A stretch of DNA of 64,000 nucleotides from Marinobacter halodurans. Its GTDB lineage: Bacteria > Pseudomonadota > Gammaproteobacteria > Pseudomonadales > Oleiphilaceae. The stretch is taken from NCBI RefSeq assembly GCF_004327985.1, contig NZ_SJDL01000006.1:119612-183611 (forward strand). Direction: 5' to 3'. The position numbers and the translations under genes are program-made. Positions 28,386-36,120 of this stretch are shown one piece after another. Within the stretch, counting starts at the first letter, position 1. Each line of letters begins with the position of its first letter. Below the pieces are notes generated by a model that saw nothing but the letters and a program-made list of their open reading frames with translations, was not told the origin of the DNA and did not search any database.

Positions 28386-28584
28386 TCCTTGGTAACCTTT
28401 TGTGGACAGCGGACCTGGCAGGAGAAGGGCGGAGCGGAATGGCGAGCGCCCGGACTCTGCCGACGACGTCAGTGCGGCAGCGCGCCGGCTCCGGGGCCGC
28501 GGTGCTGTATAGGCAGGGCAGCCGGGGAGCGGGCGAGTGCCCTCTCCATAGTAGCACGGCTTCCGGACGCTTGAGGCGCCGTGT

Positions 28585-30051
28585 TCAGGCCGGTTTGTCG
28601 AGCTGTGACCGGATAGGCGATTCCGCCGTCGCCAGAGATGGCCAGGGTGCCACCGCCTCCAGCTCAAAGGCCAGTTCCAGCAGGTCGCGTTCGCCGCCGT
28701 GCCGGGCGGACAGGTGAACGGCAATCGGCAGGTTGTCGGCGGTACGGCCGCCAGGCAGGCTGATCGCCGGTGCCCCGCTGGCGTTGGCAAGGGGCGTGAA
28801 AGCGACGTAGCGGCGCAGGCGCGCAAACAATGTCTCGAATGGCTGGTCCGGGCTGAGATAGCCCAGCTTGGGCGTGGTGTGGGCCAGCGCCGGCGACAGC
28901 ACCACATCCACGCCCATCCTCTCGAGTCCCTCGGCGTACTGCTTCCGGCTGCGATACAACCGCCAGAGCACTCCGGGCGCGCGATGCAGCTGGCGGCGGA
29001 AGCGGTCCGCCAGGCCGCGGGTCAGGCCATCGACGTGTTCCGGCTGGAAATTCCGGTCCAGGATGCGATGGCCGAAGCGGGTCATCAGGAACGCCAGGCT
29101 GGACCAGTAATGGGCGAAGTCATCGGCGAAGCTGGCGGCCACCGGAACGTCGACCGGCATGACCGCGTGGCCCTGTCCGGCGAGCAGACGGGCCGTTGCT
29201 TCGACGGCCTGACGGGTTTGCGGGTCGGTGGCCTCACCGGTGACGGAATCCAGCACCAGGCCGATGCGCAGGCGCCGCTTCCCCGGACCCAGCACCTCAC
29301 CAACGGGCGGTAACCGTCTGTTCTGGTGGTAGCGCTCGGCGCCGGCCAGGAAATTCGCCGTGTCCCGGACCGTGCGGGTGACCACGCCTTCGCCGATGAT
29401 ATTGATCGGCAACGCCCGCGCCGCCTCGCCGTCGACCAGTCGGCCACGGGTGGGCTTCAGCCCTACCAGCCCGCAGCAGGCCGCCGGAATGCGGATTGAG
29501 CCGCCGCCGTCGTTGGCGTGGGCGATGGGCACGACGCCCGCAGCCACCAGGGCCGCCGACCCACCGCTGGAGGCGCCACTGGAATAGGCCGGGTTCCAGG
29601 GATTACGCGTGGCCTCGGTATGGGCCGGTTCGGTGGATGCATTGAAGCCGAACTCCGGCAGGGTGCTCTTGCCGATGCTGATCAGGCCCTGTGCCAGGAA
29701 CTGTTGCGCAAACGCATTGGTGTGTGACGCCGGCCCCGAACGCACGGCCAGGGAGCCGTGTCCGGTGGGCAGTCCGCGGACGTCCGTATTGTCCTTGATC
29801 AGCGTGGGGACGCCGGCAAACACCCCGTTTCCGGTACAGGCTGCCTGCCGCCGCGCGTTTTCGTAGTCGGGAGTCGCGATGCCATGCAGTTGGGGCTCCA
29901 CCGCCTGGGCCCTCTGGATGGCGGCATTCACCGCTTCACGGGCACTGATGTCGCCCCGGCGGATCAGGGCGGCCAGGGCGGTTGCGTCGTGCTTGCCGAG
30001 GGCGTCGTCGGTGAAGGCATGGATCGGCGTGGGGCGTTCCTGGGCAGTCAT
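28585..30051 (-). CDS. Amidase (amidase-signature family)
   Basis: A 488-residue amidase-signature enzyme. The Ser-cisSer-Lys triad is complete: Lys86 in LIKDNTDV, Ser162 in GASSGGS and Ser185 in DGGGSIR. Spacing matches FAAH-type enzymes. The C-terminal part (FTPLANASGAPAISLPGG) is also typical. No signal peptide is seen. It hydrolyses an amide or possibly an acyl ester; the substrate is unknown. It appears to be monocistronic. Confidence 0.92.
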   Translation of the reverse strand: MTAQERPTPIHAFTDDALGKHDATALAALIRRGDISAREAVNAAIQRAQAVEPQLHGIATPDYENARRQAACTGNGVFAGVPTLIKDNTDVRGLPTGHGSLAVRSGPASHTNAFAQQFLAQGLISIGKSTLPEFGFNASTEPAHTEATRNPWNPAYSSGASSGGSAALVAAGVVPIAHANDGGGSIRIPAACCGLVGLKPTRGRLVDGEAARALPINIIGEGVVTRTVRDTANFLAGAERYHQNRRLPPVGEVLGPGKRRLRIGLVLDSVTGEATDPQTRQAVEATARLLAGQGHAVMPVDVPVAASFADDFAHYWSSLAFLMTRFGHRILDRNFQPEHVDGLTRGLADRFRRQLHRAPGVLWRLYRSRKQYAEGLERMGVDVVLSPALAHTTPKLGYLSPDQPFETLFARLRRYVAFTPLANASGAPAISLPGGRTADNLPIAVHLSARHGGERDLLELAFELEAVAPWPSLATAESPIRSQLDKPA

Positions 30052-30221
30052 GTTCGGTCCCGTGATGATGTGTATGTCGAACTCTAGCCGATCCCCGAAG
30101 GTGGCTGAATGTCATATTGGGAAACAGCGCGGGGGATTCCGGTTTCAGGCCGGCGCGTTTCTCGCTAAGCTCCTATTCCGTCAGTCCAGATCATGCGTTG
30201 TCAGTGGGAGAAACGTCCGGG

Positions 30222-30827
30222 ATGAGTTCGATCGAGTTGCTGGTAAAACACTTCCTGGGGATCTATTTCCTCATGATCGGACTGCACTACACGAGCCGCA
30301 GCCTGGGGCTGTTCGAGCGCATGCGGTTTTCCCACATCAACTATGGGGCGCGGGGCAGCAGGACCTGGTGGCACCGGCACATCTTCAATGTTTTCCGGGC
30401 GGCGATCCTGGTCGTCTGCGTGGCACGGATCTTTGTCGATATCGATCCCTGGCTCGGTGTCTTTCCCGCGCTCTTCGAGCCGTTCGTCCTGGCGAGCGGC
30501 GCGGTGCTGTTACTGGCCTCGTTCTCGTTGATCGATTACGTGCAGGCGTACATGCATGAGGACTGGCGCTCGGGCATCGACAGCCAGCGTCACGGGCATC
30601 TGCTGGCCAGCGGGCCATTCCGGCGCAGCCGCAATCCACTGTTCATGGCCATCATGCTGGGGCAGGTGGGGTTCTTCCTGGCGCTGCCCAGCGTGTTCTC
30701 GCTGGTCTGCCTGATGGTAGGGGTTGTCGTGATCGTCCGTCAGGCCAGGGCCGAGGAACAGGCGCTGGCCCGGCTCTACGGCGATGCCTACCGCGAGTAC
30801 CAGGCCCGGGTGCCGCGCTGGCTATGA
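30222..30827 (+). CDS. Isoprenylcysteine/phospholipid methyltransferase-like membrane protein
   Basis: A 201-residue membrane protein with about five helices. The C-terminal region (GPFRRSRNPLF, then EEQALARLYGDAYREYQARVPRWL) is the cofactor-binding signature of the ICMT/PEMT methyltransferase family. The frame extends upstream, but the ATG at 30222 lies after GGGAG and starts at the first helix. Its stop overlaps the start of the Nmad3 gene (ATGA), so the two are coupled. The methyl acceptor is unknown. Confidence 0.8.
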   Translation: MSSIELLVKHFLGIYFLMIGLHYTSRSLGLFERMRFSHINYGARGSRTWWHRHIFNVFRAAILVVCVARIFVDIDPWLGVFPALFEPFVLASGAVLLLASFSLIDYVQAYMHEDWRSGIDSQRHGHLLASGPFRRSRNPLFMAIMLGQVGFFLALPSVFSLVCLMVGVVVIVRQARAEEQALARLYGDAYREYQARVPRWL

Positions 30828-31702
30828 TCCCGCGGCGCATCATCTTCAGCCGCAAGGGGTTCGATTCCAGTTCCGGCGGCTGTCCCAGCCCCATCCTGCC
30901 CGACGGCCGATTGTTGTCGTTACCCATTCCGGATGCGCGGTCGACCGTGTCTTTCGGCGATATCGTCCATCACGGACTGTCGTTGGGAGAGGCCGTCGAC
31001 CAGCTCACCCGGCAGCGGTTGTCGGCAGCCAGCGGCGCCCACATCGATCCGGACCTCAACGCCGGGGCATTGCCGCGCCAGAGTGGCTGGCGGCCGCTTT
31101 TCGGCCAGAGTGGCGCAGCCCAGGGTCACCTCAGGAACCAGGGCGTTGCGGAGGGCGACCTGTTTGTCTTCTTCGGGCTGTTCCGACCGGTCATCGAAGC
31201 GGACGGTGGCTGGCGGTTCGATCCGACCGAGCCCGCCCGGCACGTCATCTGGGGATGGCTGCAGGTCGGGGCCATGCACGCGGTGGATACGCTGGCCGGC
31301 GATCAGCTGACCTGGGCCCGTTACCATCCGCATTTCCGGTGGCAGGACGATCCGGTCAATACCCTGTACCTGGCATCGGATGCCCTGACGCTGGACGACG
31401 ACCCGCCAGTGCTGCCCGGCGCCGGCTGGTTTGAACGGCACCGGGCGTCGCTGCAGCTGACCGACCGCCGGGCTACCCGGCCGGGCATCTGGGTGCTGCC
31501 ACGCTGGTTCCACCCGCGGGATGGGCAGGTGCCGTTGACCTATCATGCCAAGCTCGAGCGCTGGCAGCGCGAGACCCATCGTGTGGTGCTCCAGGCCGTG
31601 GCCCGGGGCCAGGAGTTCGTGCTGGATACGGCGCACTACCCCGAAGCACTTCCCTGGATCCGCTGTATTATCCATTCGAATGCCGGCGCGTCCTGCCGCT
31701 GA
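30824..31702 (+). CDS. Nmad3-like protein (nucleotide modification associated domain 3)
   Basis: A 292-residue soluble protein. The N terminus IIFSRKGFDSSSGG, followed by PSPILPDGRLLSLPIP, then FGQSGAAQGHLRNQGV and GDLFVFFGLFR, match what I know of the Nmad3 family, proposed from genome context to take part in modified-nucleotide metabolism. No biochemical role is established. It is translationally coupled to the upstream membrane methyltransferase-like gene, which is not an obvious nucleic-acid enzyme. No phage or restriction genes lie next to it. Confidence 0.75.
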   Translation: MIPRRIIFSRKGFDSSSGGCPSPILPDGRLLSLPIPDARSTVSFGDIVHHGLSLGEAVDQLTRQRLSAASGAHIDPDLNAGALPRQSGWRPLFGQSGAAQGHLRNQGVAEGDLFVFFGLFRPVIEADGGWRFDPTEPARHVIWGWLQVGAMHAVDTLAGDQLTWARYHPHFRWQDDPVNTLYLASDALTLDDDPPVLPGAGWFERHRASLQLTDRRATRPGIWVLPRWFHPRDGQVPLTYHAKLERWQRETHRVVLQAVARGQEFVLDTAHYPEALPWIRCIIHSNAGASCR

Positions 31703-31773
31703 GGCTTCCCGCCGTGCGGCGGCTTCGGTAAGTACCTATACGTTCGCTACACAGGTTTCATTAGCTTGCATTG

Positions 31774-32496
31774 ATGAATAGTTCATCGCCCTCAGTGGTT
31801 TACCGACTGGATCCGGCACGGGTACGTGGGGAGTTCCTGCGTCTGTTGCCCATATCCCTGTTTGTGGTGGCCTTCGGCACCGCGTTTGGCCTGGCTGCCG
31901 TCCAGAAAGGCATTCTGCCGCTGGAAGCCACGCTGATGAGCGCGCTGGTGTTTGCCGGCGCCTCCCAGTTTGCCGCCCTCGAGCTCTGGGGCGATCAGGT
32001 GGCGCTGTTGCCGCTGATGGCCATCACCTTTGCCATCAACTCCCGCCACATCCTGATGGGCGCTTCGCTCTATCCCATGCTCCGTGACATGCCAACGCCC
32101 CGGCGCTACGGACTCCTGCTGGTGCTGACCGACGCCAACTGGGCGATTTCCGCGCAGGACTACCAGAATGGCCGCCGCAACCTGGAGGTCATCCTCGGTG
32201 GTGGCATGGTGTTGTGGCTGGCCTGGCTGATCGGCACGTTACTGGGGGTCTATTTCGGCGGCATGCTGGCCCATCCGGAGCAGTTCGGTCTGGACATGGT
32301 GCTGGGCTGCTTCCTGCTGGCCATGGCGCTGGGTGGACGCAAGAACCCACGGGTCCTGCTGGCCTGGATCGTGGCCGCTGTGGCTGCGATGGCGGCCTAC
32401 TGGTGGTTACCGCCGCATACGCATGTGGTCGTGGGCGCGCTGGCCGGTGGCGTGGTGGGCTTTTTCTGGTTGGAGCGCAAGACCGATGAGCATTGA
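31774..32496 (+). CDS. azlC: AzlC-family branched-chain amino-acid exporter subunit
   Basis: A 240-residue membrane protein of the AzlC family, the large subunit of the AzlCD exporter. The family region GLAAVQKGILPLEATLMSALVFAGASQFAAL is present near residues 30-70, with about six helices overall. The ATG at 31774 has no good ribosome site, and a TTG at 31771 is an alternative start. It overlaps azlD by 11 bases. Confidence 0.9.
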   Translation: MNSSSPSVVYRLDPARVRGEFLRLLPISLFVVAFGTAFGLAAVQKGILPLEATLMSALVFAGASQFAALELWGDQVALLPLMAITFAINSRHILMGASLYPMLRDMPTPRRYGLLLVLTDANWAISAQDYQNGRRNLEVILGGGMVLWLAWLIGTLLGVYFGGMLAHPEQFGLDMVLGCFLLAMALGGRKNPRVLLAWIVAAVAAMAAYWWLPPHTHVVVGALAGGVVGFFWLERKTDEH

Positions 32497-32797
32497 AACC
32501 TCGTCGCAGGGCATCCTTGCCATCATCGCCATTATGGCCTTGGTGACGCTGGCGACCCGTTGGGGCGGGCCTTTCCTGATGTCCTACGTGACCATCAACC
32601 CGCGCATCGAGAGCTTCATCAACACCATGGCCAGCTCGGTGCTGATCGCCATCCTCACGCCCATGGCCATCACCGGCGATATTGGCGCACGGGCCGCGCT
32701 GGGAACAACGGCGGTACTGATGCTGGTGCTGCACAAGCCGCTGCCCTCGATCGCTGCGGGGATCGCGGCGGCGGCCGCGGCCCGCTATTTCTTCTGA
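32486..32797 (+). CDS. azlD: AzlD-family transporter small subunit
   Basis: A 103-residue protein with four hydrophobic segments (ILAIIAIMALVTLATRW at the N terminus). Length, helix pattern and position directly after AzlC identify it as AzlD. The two overlap by 11 bases, so expression is coupled and they probably form one exporter in the inner membrane. Confidence 0.9.
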   Translation: MSIETSSQGILAIIAIMALVTLATRWGGPFLMSYVTINPRIESFINTMASSVLIAILTPMAITGDIGARAALGTTAVLMLVLHKPLPSIAAGIAAAAAARYFF

Positions 32798-32830
32798 GGC
32801 TCCGGGCGGGCCGGGGAGGGGGAGGTGCTG

Positions 32831-33610
32831 TCAGGCCGCCCGGGCTGCCTTGATGACGTCGTAGGCGTTGCTGATCTCCCGGGTCTTCTCTTCGGCCATC
32901 TCCCGCATGCTCTCAGGCAGGCCGCGTCCGGCCAGCTTGTCCGGGTGGTTCTCGCTCATCAGCTTGCGATAGGCGCGTTTCACCTCGGCATCGCTGGCGT
33001 CTTCGGATACCCCCAACACCTTATAGGCATCGGCCAGCTTCCGGCCGCTGGAAGGACCGGCGCCCGCCGAGCTGCCGGCACCACTGTAGGCGCCGCGCAT
33101 CATCGCTTCGAGCTGGTCGATCTGGGATTCCGGCAGGCCCAGCTTGCGGGCGATGCGCAGCAGCATTTCGTGCTCGGCCGGATGGATGGCGCCATCGGCG
33201 GCCACGGCCGACACCTGGACCTGCAGGAACATCTGCAGCAAGGCCTGGTTGCCACGGGTCACGCGCAGCAGTTGTTCCAGCTCCGCATCCAGGTCGAAAT
33301 CCGCTTCCTTGCCCCGACGGAAGGCGACCTTGGCGGATTCCCGTTGCTCGCCGGAGAGGTGCAGGCGGTTGAAGAGGGTCTCCGCCACCTGGATCTCGTC
33401 CTCGGTGACGACGCCGTCGGCCTTGCATAGGGCGCCCATAACGGCGAATGTGCTTTCCAGGAACTGGGACTGGATGTTGAAAATGCCGGAGCGCAGCTTG
33501 TTGCGCAGGGCATTACTGATGAAGTAGCCGGCGACGGCACCAACGATCAGGCCCGGCAGGCGGCCAATCTGGTAGCCGATCAGGGCCCCGAAGAAGATTG
33601 CTAAAAACAT
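32831..33610 (-). CDS. djlA: Co-chaperone DjlA
   Basis: A 259-residue DnaJ-like protein. An N-terminal Gly-rich membrane anchor (residues 1-30, FLAIFFGALIGYQIGRLPG) is followed by a TerB-like helical domain (about 50-165, VVTEDEIQVAE and AADGAIHPAEHEML), a Gly/Ser linker and a C-terminal J domain with the HPD motif (SENHPDKLAGRG). This is the DjlA architecture; it stimulates DnaK at the inner membrane. AGGA lies 8 bases before the ATG at 33610. Confidence 0.93.
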   Translation of the reverse strand: MFLAIFFGALIGYQIGRLPGLIVGAVAGYFISNALRNKLRSGIFNIQSQFLESTFAVMGALCKADGVVTEDEIQVAETLFNRLHLSGEQRESAKVAFRRGKEADFDLDAELEQLLRVTRGNQALLQMFLQVQVSAVAADGAIHPAEHEMLLRIARKLGLPESQIDQLEAMMRGAYSGAGSSAGAGPSSGRKLADAYKVLGVSEDASDAEVKRAYRKLMSENHPDKLAGRGLPESMREMAEEKTREISNAYDVIKAARAA

Positions 33611-33771
33611 GCACTGAATCCTATCGTGTTTTTTGCCATGCCGGGCGTTACGATACATTGATCTGCAGCAAGACGCAGAGGTTGTTCAACGACGGCTGAC
33701 ACGTGGCCGGCCATTCCGGAATGGAATGCCCTTATATTGGCCCGGTGTTGGCCATTTCAAGGATGATGATC

Positions 33772-34227
33772 ATGCGCAAGCTCATGACCCTCTCCCTGCT
33801 GGCACTGGCCGTGCTCCCACTGCATGCGGAAGTGTACCAGTGGACGGACGCCCAGGGGCAGGTCCATTTTGGCGACCGGCCGCCCGCCAACGCCGACGCC
33901 CGTGAAAGGCAGATCGAGTCGCCCCGGCGCCTGAACGGTGCCGGGGAGGACAGCGCCGCCCGGATCCGGGAGCTCGACGAGTTCTTCCGCCGGCGCCAGG
34001 ACGAGCGGAGGGCCGAGGAGCAGGCGGCGGCCAAGCGCGAGGCCGCCAGTGAGAAACGCGATGAAGCCTGTCGCAGAATGCTCGCCGAACTCCGCCACAT
34101 GAAAACCATCAACCGCTTTTACCGCCTCAACGACCAGGGCGAGACGGTCTTCCTGAGCGGCGAAGAGGGCGACCGCCTGCGCCGGAACTACCGGCAGTCC
34201 TACGAAGAGCATTGCGGGGACCGCTGA
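33772..34227 (+). CDS. DUF4124 domain periplasmic protein
   Basis: A 151-residue exported protein. A signal peptide ends near residue 20 (ALAVLPLHAEV). The mature N terminus EVYQWTDAQGQVHFGDRPP is the DUF4124 signature, followed by a long charged helix rich in Arg, Glu and Ala. Several in-frame ATGs exist; the one at 33772 has AAGGA at 8 bases. Function unknown. Confidence 0.85.
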   Translation: MRKLMTLSLLALAVLPLHAEVYQWTDAQGQVHFGDRPPANADARERQIESPRRLNGAGEDSAARIRELDEFFRRRQDERRAEEQAAAKREAASEKRDEACRRMLAELRHMKTINRFYRLNDQGETVFLSGEEGDRLRRNYRQSYEEHCGDR

Positions 34228-34268
34228 TCGGGGCTTCTCGATGATGCGGTGAGGTGCCGACAGCCCGC

Positions 34269-34832
34269 TTATTCCGGATGTTGCAGGTAACGTTCGATGC
34301 CGAAAACATGGGCATCGTCGTCTGCCAGTTCCCGCAGGGCCTCCGCCAGGCGCAGCAGGTATTCGTCGTTGGGGCCGCTGGGGCCGTGGGCGCCGGCGAT
34401 CTGGCGGGCAATGTCGCGTTCATGGGCCGGTCCCAGAAAAGCCGTGTTGTCGGGCGTGGCGATATACACCAGTCCCTCGGCCTGCTCGCCATTCTCGAAA
34501 TACAGCGGCGTGGTGAAGCGCAGGTAGCCGTTTTTCTCCCGCACATCGAGATGGTCGAACACATCCGGCGAAATCCGATAGGCCATGCCACGGCAGGTGG
34601 CGCCGGGCTGTTCGATCAGGGTCACCACCCGGCCCGGCGATTCCAGCGTTCCGCGATGATCATGGGAACCCTGCCAGAAGCGGCGCACCCAGCCTTCGAT
34701 AGCCGCGGGACGGCGTTCCAGGTAGGGGAAATCGGCTTTGAAAATCAGCGAGCCATAGCCGAACAGCCAGACGGATTCACGGCCGTCGAAGCGATGCCGC
34801 TGGCGGTTGATCTCAATGGTATTGGCGGACAT
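34269..34832 (-). CDS. chaC: Gamma-glutamylcyclotransferase, ChaC-like
   Basis: A 187-residue protein with the ChaC substrate motif GYGSL at residues 25-29, inside VWLFGYGSLIF, and the downstream WQGSHDHRG. ChaC enzymes cleave glutathione to 5-oxoproline and Cys-Gly. Length matches the family. It appears to be a single gene on the minus strand. Confidence 0.9.
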   Translation of the reverse strand: MSANTIEINRQRHRFDGRESVWLFGYGSLIFKADFPYLERRPAAIEGWVRRFWQGSHDHRGTLESPGRVVTLIEQPGATCRGMAYRISPDVFDHLDVREKNGYLRFTTPLYFENGEQAEGLVYIATPDNTAFLGPAHERDIARQIAGAHGPSGPNDEYLLRLAEALRELADDDAHVFGIERYLQHPE

Positions 34833-34878
34833 GGAGCGATGTCAGTTCTGGAATGGAGACATCACTATAACATGCCGG

Positions 34879-35724
34879 TCAGGGTTGTCCGGGGGGGGCG
34901 TTGAACGGGCAATGCCGGGGAACTTCAGCGGTGTTTTCTTCCAGCGGCCTGGGCAATGGCTCCAGGGCCGGCTGGAGGGCGGCCAGGCCCTCCGCGCGGA
35001 GGTGCTGAAGGCCGTCATTGAAAGCCGCCATGCGACCGCGGTTGGCGGGTAGGGCCCGCGTCAGCAGCAGGTGCAGGTAGGCCGCGTGGAGCACGCGGGG
35101 GTGATAGGTAATCTGTCGGGCTTCCTCCGGTGTGAAGTTCTGCTGCAGGATCCGGAGTCCGGCGCGCGCGTCGATGGGAAACAGGTCGATGCGGCCGGCC
35201 AGCAGCTTGCGAAAGTTCACCGGGTCCGAGGTGGTGGTGTCGGCGTCGATCCAGCCCTGGGCCCGGGCCTGCTCGATCACCTCGCCATAGAAATAGTCCT
35301 GGGTCAGGCCCACACGCAGCCCTCGCAGGTCATCGGCGTGATGCCAGTCAAAGTCGCGATCGACCCGGTGGAAGAACACGTAGCGGATGGGTGTGATGGG
35401 GGCGCTGTAGTAAAAGCTGGCGGCACGCTCCGGCGAGCAGGACCAGGCGGCCGTGCCGTCCCAGTGACCGTCGCGGGCCAGGATGTAGGAGCGCGACCAG
35501 GGGAAGAAGCCCCATTCGACGTCAATACCTTCAACCGCGAAGGCGCGGCGGATGATGTCGCTGACGAAACCGTACGGCGGCTTCTCCGACAGATAGGGCG
35601 GCCAGTCGCCGTTGGTCAGGCGGACGGTTTCAGCCTCGAGGCTGATGCTCCAGAGCATCACCAGGAGAGTGGCCGGGCCGATCAGTTTCTGGTGGACATG
35701 CGATCGCAAAACGGGGTGTAACAT
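34879..35724 (-). CDS. Periplasmic solute-binding protein, family 3-like (paralogue 1)
   Basis: A 281-residue protein with an N-terminal signal segment (about residues 12-30) and a family-3-type binding fold. Motifs: NGDWPPYLSEKPPYG, WGFFPWSRSY, WDGTAAWSCSPERA, NFRKLLAGRIDLFPID. It is closely similar along its length to the gene at 39079-39960. There is no permease or ATPase beside it, so it may act as a receptor module rather than a transport component. The start is at the ATG at 35724, with AAGGAAG upstream. Confidence 0.85.
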   Translation of the reverse strand: MLHPVLRSHVHQKLIGPATLLVMLWSISLEAETVRLTNGDWPPYLSEKPPYGFVSDIIRRAFAVEGIDVEWGFFPWSRSYILARDGHWDGTAAWSCSPERAASFYYSAPITPIRYVFFHRVDRDFDWHHADDLRGLRVGLTQDYFYGEVIEQARAQGWIDADTTTSDPVNFRKLLAGRIDLFPIDARAGLRILQQNFTPEEARQITYHPRVLHAAYLHLLLTRALPANRGRMAAFNDGLQHLRAEGLAALQPALEPLPRPLEENTAEVPRHCPFNAPPGQP

Positions 35725-35844
35725 GGCGTTTGTCGCTTCCTTGCCGTATCGAATCTGCACAGGGGCAAGTGCGCCCGCGCAGGCCGCCGGCACCGACGAT
35801 AGCAGCTCTTCACCGGCAAGGCATCCGGCAGCATACAACCGTTA

Positions 35845-35858
35845 CATCATTTAACTTT
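35845..35858 (-). promoter_or_regulatory. Shared upstream motif, binding-protein paralogue 1
   Basis: CATCATTTAACTTT (plus-strand reading) lies about 120 bases upstream of the start at 35724. The same 14-mer with one change occurs at 40067-40080, at a similar distance before paralogue 2. On the minus strand it contains TTAAAT, a possible -10. Whether it is a promoter or a regulator site is not known. Confidence 0.4.
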
Positions 35859-35937
35859 TTACAAAGATGGATCGGCTGTCTTCCCGCGCCCGTCCGGCAG
35901 GTATATGCTCAGAATTCGGCAACCTGAGTAAGCAGCC

Positions 35938-36117
35938 ATGGGCGACGTCATTCCATTCCGAAAACCCGCGGGTAAAGTGTCCCGCATAGGTCTTTGCCAG
36001 CATGACATTCACAAGTGGGTGATCTGCCAGGGCAAGCAGTTCGATGTAAAATCGGGCAAGCTGATCACGGTCTACCGCTGCGAACGCTGTGGTAAGCAGA
36101 AGGTGAAAGGTCACTGA
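35938..36117 (+). CDS. Small zinc-ribbon-like protein (59 aa)
   Basis: A 59-residue frame starting MGDVIPFRKP and ending YRCERCGKQKVKGH. Paired CxxC (CERC) and a proximal LCQHDIHKW...C suggest a small metal-binding ribbon. Similar short proteins with the GDVIPFRKP start are, from memory, conserved in related gammaproteobacteria, which supports a real gene. It ends 3 bases before the stop of the convergent HD-GYP gene. Function unknown. Confidence 0.75.
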   Translation: MGDVIPFRKPAGKVSRIGLCQHDIHKWVICQGKQFDVKSGKLITVYRCERCGKQKVKGH

Positions 36118-36120
36118 CCG

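Noticed and set aside
28565..28590. A partial match to REP half A (GACGCTTGAGGCGCCG-like) near the end of the amidase gene
   Set aside because: Only about 12 bases match and there is no matching hairpin or half B, so it is probably chance in GC-rich DNA.
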